Origin: Holophagales bacterium
GTDB taxonomy: Bacteria > Acidobacteriota > Thermoanaerobaculia > Multivoradales > JAGPDF01
DNA: 64,000 bases
Direction of reading: 5' to 3'
NCBI GenBank assembly: GCA_016699405.1
Contig: CP064972.1
Span: 372,001-436,000, forward strand
Both the position numbers and the translations under genes were made by a program. Below the pieces are notes generated by a model. That model was not told the origin of the DNA. It did not search any database and was given only the letters and a program-made list of their open reading frames with translations. Of this stretch, positions 42,854 to 51,235 are shown in pieces; within the stretch, counting starts at the first letter, position 1; each line of letters opens with the position of its first letter.

Positions 42854-43608
42854 GGATCCTCCAGCGGCACGTAGCTGCGGCCTGCCGGGAGCTCGACGAC
42901 CTCGATCCCGGCGCTCTCTGTCAGATAGTCGTAGCCGATCGCCTGGAAACGGCGCTCCGGATCGAGGCGCCGGTACTTGTCGCGCCGCGCCTCCCGGTCC
43001 TCGGCGCGGATCATCCGCCGGTGGTAGAGGTAGAGGTCGGCCTGCCGATAGTCGTCCCCCTCGCGCGCGTCGAGCGGCGCCCAGTAGCCGTGCAGGGCGC
43101 GCTCGTCGAAGACCGCCCCGGGGCGCGCGGCGAAGAGTCGGGGCGAGCGCTTCCGCCCCCAGATTCCGTCGACGCGCATCCGATCCGGACGGTCCCACAG
43201 CTCGCGGACGTGCAGGTGGAACGCCCGTGGCGCCCGGCGCGCGGTGACGAGCTCGCGCGCACGTTTGCCAAAGCCGCGCTCCAGGCGCTCGTCGGCGTCG
43301 ACCCCGACGACCCAGTCGGCGCCGAGGGCGGTCGCCGCCTCGGCGAGACGGCGGTGGTTCGCGCCGTCGTCCCAGACGTGCGGCTCCCGCTGCGGCGCAC
43401 GCAACAGGGCGATCACCGCCGGCTGCGCCGCCACGAAGTCGGCTGAGCCGTCGGTGGAGCCGTCGTCGAGCCCCACCACGCCGTCGACTTCGGGCGGCAC
43501 GTTGACGAACCACCCCGGCAGATAGCGCCGTTCGTCGCGGAAGGCGAGGAGCGCGAGCAGGCGGACGGAGCGCCGGCGGCGCGTCCAGAATGGTTGCAGG
43601 AGTTTCAC
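42850..43608 (-). CDS. family 2-like glycosyltransferase (tandem paralogue 1)
   Basis: 252 aa. It has LALLAFRDERRYLPGWFVNV and LDDGSTDGSADFV near the N terminus, GVDADERLERGFG as the DxD site, and ELWDRPDRMRVDGIWGRKR with HGYWAPLD in the second half. These blocks are shared with the product of 43605-44360, indicating a tandem duplication. GTG start overlaps the upstream stop (GTGA). Probably transfers a sugar in surface glycan assembly; donor and acceptor unknown. Confidence 0.8.
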   Translation of the reverse strand: MKLLQPFWTRRRRSVRLLALLAFRDERRYLPGWFVNVPPEVDGVVGLDDGSTDGSADFVAAQPAVIALLRAPQREPHVWDDGANHRRLAEAATALGADWVVGVDADERLERGFGKRARELVTARRAPRAFHLHVRELWDRPDRMRVDGIWGRKRSPRLFAARPGAVFDERALHGYWAPLDAREGDDYRQADLYLYHRRMIRAEDREARRDKYRRLDPERRFQAIGYDYLTESAGIEVVELPAGRSYVPLEDP

Positions 43609-44360
43609 CGGAGGCGCTCGCGCGGCCGATAGGCTCGCCAGCGCGGCAGCGGAGCGAGCTCGAGACCGGTCTCGTCGGTCAGGTGCGCATAGCCGATCGA
43701 CTGATGGAGGTGCTGTGGGTCGCGCTCCTCCCAGCGTCGGCGACGGGCTTCGCGATCGGCACGGCGCAGCATCCCCAGGTGATAGACGATCAGGTCCGCC
43801 TCGGCGAAGCCGCCGTTCCGCCGGCTGTCGAGCGGCGCCCAGTGGCCGTGCATCGGGCGCGGGTCGAGCACCGGATCGACGCGATGGGCGAAGAGCCGGG
43901 CGTGACGCTTGTCGCCCCAACGGCCGTCGACGCGCATGCGATCCGGCCGATCCCACAGCTCGACGATGCGCACCGACGCCGCACCGACGCCGAGTCGCTC
44001 GAGACGCTCGATCTCGCGCTCGGCGCGACGGCGGAACGAGCGTTCGAGTCGCTCGTCGGCGTCCACGGCGACGAACCACGCCCCGGCGAGGCGTGCGGCC
44101 ACGGCGTGCAGTCGAGCGTGATTGCCGACCTCGTCGAAACCGTCGCCGGCCGGCCGCTCACGGCGCAGCAGCTCCAGGCACTTCGGGTGGGCGGCCACGA
44201 GATCGCCGGCGCCGTCGCACGATGCGTCGTCGAGAGCGACGAAGCCGTCGACCTGCGGCGCCACGTTGGCGAGCCAACCGTCGAGCATCCGTCGCGCGTC
44301 GCGAAACTGCAGCAGTGCGACGAGCGGCGGCGAACGCCGAAATCGAAGTCGGGGCCACAT
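43605..44360 (-). CDS. family 2-like glycosyltransferase (tandem paralogue 2)
   Basis: 251 aa. LVALLQFRDARRMLDGWLAN, LDDASCDGAGDLV and AVDADERLERSF parallel its neighbour, as do ELWDRPDRMRVDGRWGDKR and HGHWAPLDSR. It is the first gene of the three-gene minus-strand glycosyltransferase unit, with ATG 44360 located 9 nt after TAGAAT, and is divergent from the GT4-like gene at 44418. Confidence 0.8.
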   Translation of the reverse strand: MWPRLRFRRSPPLVALLQFRDARRMLDGWLANVAPQVDGFVALDDASCDGAGDLVAAHPKCLELLRRERPAGDGFDEVGNHARLHAVAARLAGAWFVAVDADERLERSFRRRAEREIERLERLGVGAASVRIVELWDRPDRMRVDGRWGDKRHARLFAHRVDPVLDPRPMHGHWAPLDSRRNGGFAEADLIVYHLGMLRRADREARRRRWEERDPQHLHQSIGYAHLTDETGLELAPLPRWRAYRPRERLR

Positions 44361-44369
44361 GCGGACTGC

Positions 44370-44375
44370 ATTCTA
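44370..44375 (-). promoter_or_regulatory. -10 box, probable leaderless start (minus arm of a divergent pair)
   Basis: TAGAAT on the minus strand, 9 nt before ATG 44360. It lies back to back with TAGGAT at 44404-44409 in a 57-bp divergent spacer. Confidence 0.5.
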
Positions 44376-44403
44376 GGTCGCAGCGCGTTGCGAGGGCCGT
44401 TGC

Positions 44404-44409
44404 TAGGAT
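44404..44409 (+). promoter_or_regulatory. -10 box, probable leaderless start (plus arm of a divergent pair)
   Basis: TAGGAT, 8 nt before ATG 44418, no Shine-Dalgarno between them. Confidence 0.5.
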
Positions 44410-44417
44410 CGCGCCCC

Positions 44418-45584
44418 ATGTCGCTCCGCGTCCTCTTCACCAATCACCAGATGGCCGGTCGCGGCGGCACACAGATGTGGATTCGCGACATCGCCGGCGC
44501 CCTCGTCGCGCGTGGGCACCGCCCCGTCGTCTGGAGCCCGCAGCTCGGCGCGAGCGCCGACGACGTCCGCGCGCTCGGCGTGCCGGTGATCGACGATCTG
44601 CAGAAGCTCGCCGAACCGCCCGACCTGATCCACGGCCACCATCGGCTCGAGACCGCCGCCGTGCTCGCCCACTTTCCGGGCGTTCCGGCGCTCTTCGTCT
44701 GCCATGGCTGGCTTCCCTGGCAGGAGCAGCCACCCGTGCTGCCGCGCATCCGCCGCTATCTCGCGGTCGATCGCCTGCGGCGGGAACGCCTGGTGGCCGA
44801 GAACGGCATCCCGCCCGAACGCGTCGCGATCTTGCCGAACTTCGTCGACTTGCGCCGCCTCCCCGAGGCCTCTCTGCGGCCGTCGCGACCGCGCCGTGCG
44901 CTGCTCTATTCGAACCGCACCGACGACGCGTCGTGGGTCGCCGCCGTTCGCGCAGCCTGTCGGCGAAACGGGCTCGCCGCGCCGGCTGTCGTCGGCGCTG
45001 CCGCGGGCAATGCGGTCGACGATCCCGGGCGGCTCTTTTCCGAGCACGATCTGGTCTTCGCGCGCGGTCGCTCGGCGCTCGAAGCGATGGCGACCGGGGC
45101 GACGGTCGTCCTCTGCGACGTGGAGGGGAGCGGGCCGCGCGTCACGCCGGCGAACTTCGCCGAGCTCGCCGACCTGAACTTCGGTGTCGGCGCTCTGCGC
45201 CTGCCGCACGACGGGGCCCGGCTCGCTGCGGCCATCGCCGGCTATGACGCCGAGGAGGCAGCCGCGGTCGCTCGACTCGTCCGCCAGCACGGTTCGCTCG
45301 AGCTGGCCGTCGAGCGGCTGCTCGCGCTTTATCGCGATCTCCTCGACGAGCCGTGCGCCAGCGAGCCCGGTGCCGCGGCGGCCGAGGAGGGGCGAGCGAT
45401 CGCCCGACTCCTGACCGACCTCAGCCGCACGATCGATCACGCGAGGGACGCTCGCCTGACGGCCCTGGAGCGCGAGCTCGCCAGCCTGCGGTCGACGCGC
45501 GCCTTCCGGATGCGCGAACGGTGGCTGCGTTCGCCGCTCCGCCGCCTCTTCGAGCGCCCTCCGACAACCCCGACGGCGGGATAG
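44418..45584 (+). CDS. GT-B fold glycosyltransferase (GT1/GT4-like)
   Basis: 388 aa. The N-terminal half opens VLFTNHQMAGRGGTQMWIRD, a Gly-rich loop plus helix typical of GT4 enzymes, with HGHHRLETAAVLAHFP. The C-terminal half has FVDLRRLPEASLRPSRP and FARGRSALEAMATGATVVLCD, the nucleotide-sugar-binding E-containing segment. A C-terminal helical tail includes LERELASLRSTRAFRMRER, a motif often ending bacterial glycan-locus transferases. Likely adds a sugar in surface-polysaccharide assembly. Confidence 0.85.
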   Translation: MSLRVLFTNHQMAGRGGTQMWIRDIAGALVARGHRPVVWSPQLGASADDVRALGVPVIDDLQKLAEPPDLIHGHHRLETAAVLAHFPGVPALFVCHGWLPWQEQPPVLPRIRRYLAVDRLRRERLVAENGIPPERVAILPNFVDLRRLPEASLRPSRPRRALLYSNRTDDASWVAAVRAACRRNGLAAPAVVGAAAGNAVDDPGRLFSEHDLVFARGRSALEAMATGATVVLCDVEGSGPRVTPANFAELADLNFGVGALRLPHDGARLAAAIAGYDAEEAAAVARLVRQHGSLELAVERLLALYRDLLDEPCASEPGAAAAEEGRAIARLLTDLSRTIDHARDARLTALERELASLRSTRAFRMRERWLRSPLRRLFERPPTTPTAG

Positions 45585-45628
45585 GGACAGCGCGCTCGCT
45601 TCACGCGCGACCCGGTCTCCCAGAAAGA

Positions 45629-45662
45629 CGACGGGCCCCGCGCCGCAGCGCAGGGCCCGTCG
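45629..45662 (-). terminator. terminator between converging genes
   Basis: CGACGGGCCC pairs with GGGCCCGTCG around a GC-rich 14-nt loop. On the minus strand the stem is followed by TCTTTCT, so it probably terminates the secreted-protein gene at 45707-47011. Confidence 0.65.
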
Positions 45663-45706
45663 GAAGTGCGGCGGAGCAGCTCCGCTCCGCCCGGCATCGC
45701 GCTAGA

Positions 45707-47011
45707 TCAGAACGGCCCGCCGATGCGCAGATGGCTCGCCTGGGTCGCGTTGTCGAGCGCCACGGCCGAGAAGCCGACCGCATAGCGACCCTCGGCCGAC
45801 ATCCCGTTGCCCACCCAGGCCTGCGCCGCCGCCGGATCCTCCGGCGGGTTGTTCCCAGCCGCCGGCACGGTGGTGTTCAGGTTGAGGAACAGCCAACCGA
45901 AGGTGAACGAGACCGGGAAGTCCTCGCTATCGACCACGGCGCGCTGCGCCTCGGCCGGGAACGGGATGATGCCCTCGTTCGGCAGCGGCGGCGAAACCGG
46001 CGTCGTCTGCGGAACTTCCGGATGCTCCTGCTCGTCGAAGATCACGATCTGTTCCTGACCGAGCGGGTACCAGGACGGCCGCAGGTTGAGCGTCGCCGGG
46101 CAGGTGAAGGGCACCTGATTGACCTTCGAATCGCGCCAGACGACGAGGTCGGTGCCACCACTGAACGCCCCGCCGTTGATGTAGCGCACCGCGAAGTTGG
46201 TGGCGAGCGGCTCGCGGTTGTCCGCCGCCGTCCACGTCACGTAACGGCCATAGAAGGTGTACTGACCCGGGACCGACGTCTCCGGATTCGTCGCCGAGGC
46301 CTCGATGTGGATCATCGTCTCGCCGGCGGCGTAGTTCTGACTCGGGGTGACGAAGAAGTAGTCGCCCCACAGCACGTTCTGGTTCGTCGCGTCGCCCGAG
46401 CCGCCGGCACCGAAGTAGCCGGCATCGCCCGGGAAGCGCAGCGTGCAGTTGTTGACCGTGTCGATCGTCACATAGCCACGAGCGACGTTGTCACCGAACA
46501 CCTGGCCGGCGCAGCGGCCGCCGAGCAGCGGCGAGGCCTGGCCGGTGAGCGACTTCTTCAGGTGGTCGATGTAGGTCGCCGACAGCGGGCCCAGCGGCAG
46601 CTGGCCGGTGCAGCTCGCGAAGTTGATGTCCTGCGAGAAGTCGCCCTGCGGGCTGATCGTGTCCGTCGGGTCCTGACCGTCGGAGGCGGTGCGCGGCAGC
46701 GTGCCGTTGAGGATGTCGCGCATGTTGACGGTCTGGACGTCGTAGCCGGTCAGGTAGACGTTGAAGTCGAGCACCGGCACCGACAGGTCGGACCACACCA
46801 CGACGTGGGCGAGAACCGCCGTCGCCGACGAGTTGTTGACCGAGAACAGCGTCGTCAGGCCGTTCGTGTCGGCCAGGTCGACTTCGAAGTACGGCAGCAG
46901 CAGCGTCGCGGCCGGCACGTCGTCGACGGTGCCGATCACCGCGGCCGCGGGGCCGCCGAGCGCGAGGCAGCTCGCCAGGGCGAGAGCCAGGGAAAGGAAG
47001 GGGCGTCGCAT
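45707..47011 (-). CDS. large secreted protein of unknown function
   Basis: 434 aa with a signal peptide (MRRPFLSLALALASCLALGG, cleavage near AAA-VI). The mature part is beta-rich, with LLLPYFEVDLADTNGLTTLF, FSVNNSSATAVLAHVVVWSD and VYLTGYDVQTVNMRDIL near its start. There is one early Cys in CTGQLPLG and a few later ones. I recall similar secreted proteins from Acidobacteriota but no domain name. GAAGGAGG-like AAGGAGG precedes the ATG; a TATACT promoter lies about 130 nt upstream. Confidence 0.75.
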   Translation of the reverse strand: MRRPFLSLALALASCLALGGPAAAVIGTVDDVPAATLLLPYFEVDLADTNGLTTLFSVNNSSATAVLAHVVVWSDLSVPVLDFNVYLTGYDVQTVNMRDILNGTLPRTASDGQDPTDTISPQGDFSQDINFASCTGQLPLGPLSATYIDHLKKSLTGQASPLLGGRCAGQVFGDNVARGYVTIDTVNNCTLRFPGDAGYFGAGGSGDATNQNVLWGDYFFVTPSQNYAAGETMIHIEASATNPETSVPGQYTFYGRYVTWTAADNREPLATNFAVRYINGGAFSGGTDLVVWRDSKVNQVPFTCPATLNLRPSWYPLGQEQIVIFDEQEHPEVPQTTPVSPPLPNEGIIPFPAEAQRAVVDSEDFPVSFTFGWLFLNLNTTVPAAGNNPPEDPAAAQAWVGNGMSAEGRYAVGFSAVALDNATQASHLRIGGPF

Positions 47012-47141
47012 GCAGGTCCTCCTTGAAGGTACGCCGGGGCGGGGGGCGAGAGGCGAGGCACGGACCGGCGGTTCATGCCGATCTCGGGAGGTGCTCCCGA
47101 GCGCTCGTCGTCACCCGGCCAGCCGGACTAGGAACGGCCCG

Positions 47142-47169
47142 AGTATACCCATCCGCTGCCGGGGCGCAA
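47142..47169 (-). promoter_or_regulatory. promoter of the secreted-protein gene
   Basis: On the minus strand TTGCGC (47169-47164), a 16-nt spacer and TATACT (47147-47142). Predicted leader of about 125 nt before ATG 47011, with a CGGGAG/CTCCCG-type hairpin in it. Confidence 0.5.
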
Positions 47170-47186
47170 TCGCATCGCCCACGAAG

Positions 47187-47223
47187 GAAACGAGGGCCTC
47201 GGGGGACGTTCCCGAGACCCTCG
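47187..47223 (-). terminator. terminator of the Calx-beta gene
   Basis: CGAGGG-C-CTCGGG pairs with CCCGAG-A-CCCTCG; on the minus strand it is followed by TTTCCTT. It lies 33 nt beyond the stop at 47256. Confidence 0.7.
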
Positions 47224-47255
47224 CAGGGGGAGTTTCTGGCGGGAGACCGTGCGAC

Positions 47256-48872
47256 TTACTGGCAGGTCTTGAAGGTGGCGACGTCCTGGATCGGCTCGGC
47301 GGTCTTGCCGAGCGGGTTGAAGAACTGCTTCGAGATGCCGGTCGCTGTGTCGGTGACCGTCAGCGTGAAGTCGACGTTCGTCGTCGCGGCGTAGAAGACC
47401 CAGTAGGAGGGCCCGCTGGCGATCCCGCAGCCGTCGATGACCTTGATCAGCATCTCGGCGTTGCCGGCGTCGAAGAACCAGAAGTAGCCCGACTTGTCCG
47501 AGAGGCTGACGCTGCGTCCGACGCCGACGCCGCTGCCGAAGTTCGGCGTGCGGAAGTTGATCGCGGCGCGGAAGCGACCACCGAGCAGGCAGAGGTGGTC
47601 GTCGCCCGGCTCGCAGGGCGTCGTCGGCCCGTCGTCGTCGATGATCGAGAGCGTCGCCGTCCCGTGGACGAGGTCGATCGTGGCGCCACCGGTCGGGTTG
47701 CTGAGCTCCAGGAGGACGGTCTCGGTCCCTTCGCTCGCGGTGTCGGCGAGGATCGGCACGGTGAAGGTCTTGGCGGTCTCGTCGCCGGCGGCCCAGGAGA
47801 GCGTCCCGGTCACCGTCTGGAAGTCGGTTCCGGCCGTGGCGCTGCCGGCCGTCGCCCGATAGGCCACGCTCACCGCGCCGCTCTGGCCGTTCGAACGCTC
47901 GACGCGAATCGTCGCCAGCCCCTGGCTCTCGATCACCTGGAAGCTCGCCTCGTCGAACTCGAGGAGACCCGCCGAACCGCTCCCCCCGCCGTTGCAGCTG
48001 TCGTCGCCCGGCTCGCAGCCCGGCGGCGTCGTGTCGTCGCCGCTGTCGACGATGGTCAGCACGGCGCTGCCGCGCAGGCTGTCGATCGCCGCGCCGCCGG
48101 TGGGGCTGGAGAGCGCGAGTTGGATCGTCTCCGGTCCCTCGGCGAGGTTGTCCTCGAGAACCGGTACGGTGAAGGTCTTCGTCGATCCGTCACCGGCGGC
48201 CCAGGAGAGCGTTCCGGTCGTCGCCGTGTAGTCGGCGCCGGCGCTCGCCGAGCCATCGGCGGTCGAGTAGGTCACGCTCGCCGCACCGCTCTCACCCTGC
48301 GAGCGCTCGACGCTCACCACGGCGACCGCGCCGCTCTCGTAGGCGAAGAAGGAGCGCTCGCCGAATTTGAACGTGCCGGCCGATCCCCCGCTGTTGCAGG
48401 AGTCGTCGCCCGGCTCGCAACCCGGCGGCGGGGGAGGAGGGGGCGTCCCGCCGTCGTTGTCGCTCACCGAGATCGTGAAGCTCGAGCGCGTCGGGTCGAT
48501 CGCCGCGCCGCCGGTCGCTCCGGAGAGCGAGAGCTGGATCGTCTCGCTCCCCTCGGCCGCTGCGTCGTCGAGGATCGCGACCTGCACCGACTTGGCGGCC
48601 CCATCGTTGTCGCCCCAGGAGAGCAGCTGCGCCACCGGAAGGAAGTCCGAGCCCGGCGTGGCGCTGCCACCCACCGACGACACGACGACCGAGACGGCTC
48701 CCGATTCGCCCTGCGAGCGCTCCACCAGGACGGTCGCGGTGCCAGCTCCTTCGCCGACGGAAAGACTCGATTGGTCGAACTTGAAGGTCCCGGGTCCGCT
48801 GGCGAACGCGGTCGCCGCGGTGAGGCTCGCTGCCAGGGCGAGGCGGAGGGCGAGGGTGCGAGGTTGGGTCAT
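47256..48872 (-). CDS. secreted protein with three Calx-beta domains
   Basis: 538 aa. Signal peptide (MTQPRTLALRLALAASLTAATAFA) then three Calx-beta units. These lie at about 29-140, 166-275 and 300-410, each with the pattern VERSQGESGAVSV...GSATPGSDF...SETIQLSL...IDPTRSSFTISVSDND. They are separated by Cys-bracketed linkers CEPGDDSC, CEPGDDSC and CEPGDDHLC. The C-terminal 110 residues (FRAAINFRTPNF, SGYFWFFDAGNAEMLIKVID, WVFYAATTNVDFTLTVTD) form a domain I recall at the end of other Acidobacteriota secreted proteins. Likely a calcium-binding surface or extracellular protein. ATG 48872 has GAGGAGAC. Confidence 0.85.
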   Translation of the reverse strand: MTQPRTLALRLALAASLTAATAFASGPGTFKFDQSSLSVGEGAGTATVLVERSQGESGAVSVVVSSVGGSATPGSDFLPVAQLLSWGDNDGAAKSVQVAILDDAAAEGSETIQLSLSGATGGAAIDPTRSSFTISVSDNDGGTPPPPPPPGCEPGDDSCNSGGSAGTFKFGERSFFAYESGAVAVVSVERSQGESGAASVTYSTADGSASAGADYTATTGTLSWAAGDGSTKTFTVPVLEDNLAEGPETIQLALSSPTGGAAIDSLRGSAVLTIVDSGDDTTPPGCEPGDDSCNGGGSGSAGLLEFDEASFQVIESQGLATIRVERSNGQSGAVSVAYRATAGSATAGTDFQTVTGTLSWAAGDETAKTFTVPILADTASEGTETVLLELSNPTGGATIDLVHGTATLSIIDDDGPTTPCEPGDDHLCLLGGRFRAAINFRTPNFGSGVGVGRSVSLSDKSGYFWFFDAGNAEMLIKVIDGCGIASGPSYWVFYAATTNVDFTLTVTDTATGISKQFFNPLGKTAEPIQDVATFKTCQ

Positions 48873-49065
48873 GGCGGGTCTCCTCTGCGAAGTCGGTCCG
48901 ACCGCGGATGCCGAGGTCGTCTCTCGCGAGGTTGAGACAGCGCTCGTCGCCGAATGGAACAGCCGGACCGGTCGCGCGACCTCGGCCACCGCACAAGTCG
49001 CCTCCGTCTGTTCCGGATCGAGGCCGGCGCTGTCCATTGAATCGGGCGCCTTCTCCCATCTCCCG

Positions 49066-49071
49066 TAGACT
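49066..49071 (+). promoter_or_regulatory. possible -10 box of the cohesin-like protein gene
   Basis: TAGACT 21 nt upstream of ATG 49093, in the 220-bp spacer divergent from the Calx-beta gene. No -35 consensus. Confidence 0.3.
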
Positions 49072-49092
49072 GGCGCCCTAGCGGGTGACCCG

Positions 49093-50181
49093 ATGATCCG
49101 AACGAGACCACACCTCCACCGTCGATCTTCCAGGCCGGAAGCTCGCCTCGCGCCGGCGATCCTGGGGCTCGCCCTGCTGGCCGCAACCTGGCTCGGCACG
49201 ACGGCCAGCGCTCAGGTCGAGCCGCTCACCCTTCGTGTCTCCGACGCCGAGGCCCCTCCGGGAGGCACGGTTGCCGTGATCCTCCGCACCTACGCCTCCC
49301 GTCCGGTGAGCCAGGGACGCGTCTGCGGCGGGCCTCGCGCGCCCGCGCCGCTCCGTTCGTTCCTCGAGCGTGCGCTCGCCGTCGGCCCGGGCTCGCCGTT
49401 CGCCGCGTTCCTTCCCGGCTCGTCGCAGATCTTCGCGGAGAGCGGTACGCCGACGGCGCTCTGGACCTGGACCGATTCGACGCAATCGCTGGACGTCGAC
49501 TTCAGCTCGCTCGAGTCGTCGATCAACGCGCAGGACGGCGTCCTCGCCGTCTTCACCTTCACGCTCGACCCCTCGCTCGCTCCGGGCACGACCTACGATT
49601 TCCAGATCAACCCGGGCGAGTCGTTCCTCCAGGATCCCAATGGCCAGCCGATCCCCATCGACGTGCGCTCGGGACGCGTCCGCGTGCGCTCGGCCGGCAC
49701 CAATCCGAGCCTTTCGCTGGGGGCGCCGAAGGTCCACCCCGGCTCCGCCGCCGCCCTCGAGATCGAGACTGCCGAGCCGTTCGCCCTGGCGAGCGGGCAC
49801 CTCGAGATCTACTACGACCCGGCGATCGCCTCCGGGCCGACGACGGTGACCGCGAACCCGCGGCACGGTCCCGTCGCGACGACGGTGTCGACTCCGGCAC
49901 CCGGTCAGGTGACGATCGACTTCACCTCGTCGAGCCCCTGGCTCAACGCTCAGGTGCCCGGCGCTCTGTTCACCGTCGAGATCCCCACGCTGACGACGAA
50001 TCCGGTCGGCTCGCAGTCCTGGGTCCAGTTCGGCGCCGGCACCTTCCTCGTCGCCCCGGGACCCAATCCGCGGCCGGTGAACCTGCCCGGCGACTGGATC
50101 GAGTTCGTCGCCAGTCCGGCGATCTGGGGGGACGGCTTCGAGAGCGGCTCGCTCTGGGTCTGGAGCCGTCACAGCCCCTAA
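49093..50181 (+). CDS. secreted protein with cohesin-like folds and DGFESG tail
   Basis: 362 aa. A long basic N terminus precedes the signal peptide (LAPAILGLALLAATWLGTTASAQ). Two similar beta-sandwich units follow: about 45-200 (LTLRVSDAEAPPGGTVAVIL, GVLAVFTFTLDPSLAPGTTY) and about 205-330 (LSLGAPKVHPGSAAALEIET, GHLEIYYDPAI, PGALFTVEIPTL). Their pattern resembles cohesin/carbohydrate-binding folds. The protein ends IWGDGFESGSLWVWSRHSP, a short tail that recurs in secreted proteins of some Gram-negatives. Function unknown. Confidence 0.75.
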   Translation: MIRTRPHLHRRSSRPEARLAPAILGLALLAATWLGTTASAQVEPLTLRVSDAEAPPGGTVAVILRTYASRPVSQGRVCGGPRAPAPLRSFLERALAVGPGSPFAAFLPGSSQIFAESGTPTALWTWTDSTQSLDVDFSSLESSINAQDGVLAVFTFTLDPSLAPGTTYDFQINPGESFLQDPNGQPIPIDVRSGRVRVRSAGTNPSLSLGAPKVHPGSAAALEIETAEPFALASGHLEIYYDPAIASGPTTVTANPRHGPVATTVSTPAPGQVTIDFTSSSPWLNAQVPGALFTVEIPTLTTNPVGSQSWVQFGAGTFLVAPGPNPRPVNLPGDWIEFVASPAIWGDGFESGSLWVWSRHSP

Positions 50182-50188
50182 AGCGACA

Positions 50189-50221
50189 CGGCCTCCGGTG
50201 CCGTCTGGCACGCGGAGGCCG
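50189..50221. terminator. bidirectional hairpin between converging genes
   Basis: CGGCCTCCG-GTGCC, loop GTCT, GGCAC-G-CGGAGGCCG. A very strong nested stem, without a T-tract on either side. Confidence 0.5.
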
Positions 50222-50248
50222 CGACAAGGCACGCCGGCGCCGAGCCGT

Positions 50249-51208
50249 TCAGCGCGCCGGCAGCAGCAGCTCCCAGCCGACCTCGATCAGGTTCGGGTCG
50301 GCGATGCGCCCCTTGTTGAGCTCCCAGATCTCGTACCAGCGATTGACCTGCCCAAGCTGATCGCGCGAGATCTTCGACAAGGTGTCGCCGGGGCGCACCT
50401 TGTAGACCGACTGCCCGCCGGTCACCTTGGCGATCGGCGCCGGTCCGGTGCCGCCGAGGTACTTGCGGATGATCTGGCGGTACTCCTCCGAGCCCTTGAG
50501 CTCGCGGATCGCCGCGTTGACCATCTTCAGAAGCGAGGTCGCGCCGCGCCGAACGCCGACGTTGTAACTCGACTGCGTGAGGTTGAACTGGACGATCTCC
50601 AGTCGGTCGCGGTACTCCTTGAGCTCCTCCTGGGCGTAGGGGAAGTCGTAGACGAATCCGTCGATCTTGCCGGCGGCGAGCAGGTCGAAGTAGCCGTCCT
50701 CGTACTTCTCGTAGGCCTTGGCGCCGCGCACCAGGCGGCGCACGTCCTGCTCGGCGGCGGGATCGTTGAACAGGCCCACCACCTTGCCGCCGAGATCGTC
50801 GACCGAACGGATGCCGCTGCCCTTGCGCACCACGAGGCAGAGACCGTAGTCGTAGTAGCTCTCGGACCAGTCGATGCCGGGGATCGACGGATCGGCGGTG
50901 TAGCCGCTGACGATGACGTCGAACTTGTCGGCGATCAGCCGGCCCGGCAGCTCGCTGTACTTGCCCGGCACCACCACCACCGTGTCGACGCCGATCCGCT
51001 TGGCGAGCGCGTTGGCCACCGCCCAGTCGAACCCGTCGTAGCGCGCGCCGGTCTTGAAGAGCATCGGCGGCGTGTTGGGCTCGGCACCGACGCGCAGCAC
51101 GCCGGCATCGAGCACCCGTTGCAGCGAATCGTCGGCGGCAGCCGAGCCCGGCACGACGGCGCCAAGGGCCAGCGCGAGAAGACAGAGCACGAAGAGCTTG
51201 CGAATCAT
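50249..51208 (-). CDS. periplasmic solute-binding protein (family 3) fused to LysM
   Basis: 319 aa. Signal peptide (MIRKLFVLCLLALALGAVVP), then an SBP_bac_3 amino-acid-type binding domain. Its markers are LRVGAEPNTPPMLFKTGARY, GFDWAVANALAKRIGV and FDVIVSGYTADP. The C-terminal LysM module (about 268-316) is VYKVRPGDTLSKIS followed by WYEIWELNKGRI and PNLIEVGWELLLP. LysM binds peptidoglycan GlcNAc chains, so the binding protein is probably tethered to the wall. There is no ABC permease or ATPase nearby. Confidence 0.87.
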   Translation of the reverse strand: MIRKLFVLCLLALALGAVVPGSAAADDSLQRVLDAGVLRVGAEPNTPPMLFKTGARYDGFDWAVANALAKRIGVDTVVVVPGKYSELPGRLIADKFDVIVSGYTADPSIPGIDWSESYYDYGLCLVVRKGSGIRSVDDLGGKVVGLFNDPAAEQDVRRLVRGAKAYEKYEDGYFDLLAAGKIDGFVYDFPYAQEELKEYRDRLEIVQFNLTQSSYNVGVRRGATSLLKMVNAAIRELKGSEEYRQIIRKYLGGTGPAPIAKVTGGQSVYKVRPGDTLSKISRDQLGQVNRWYEIWELNKGRIADPNLIEVGWELLLPAR

Positions 51209-51235
51209 CGGAGATCCTCCAGCGGGTCGTCGGCG

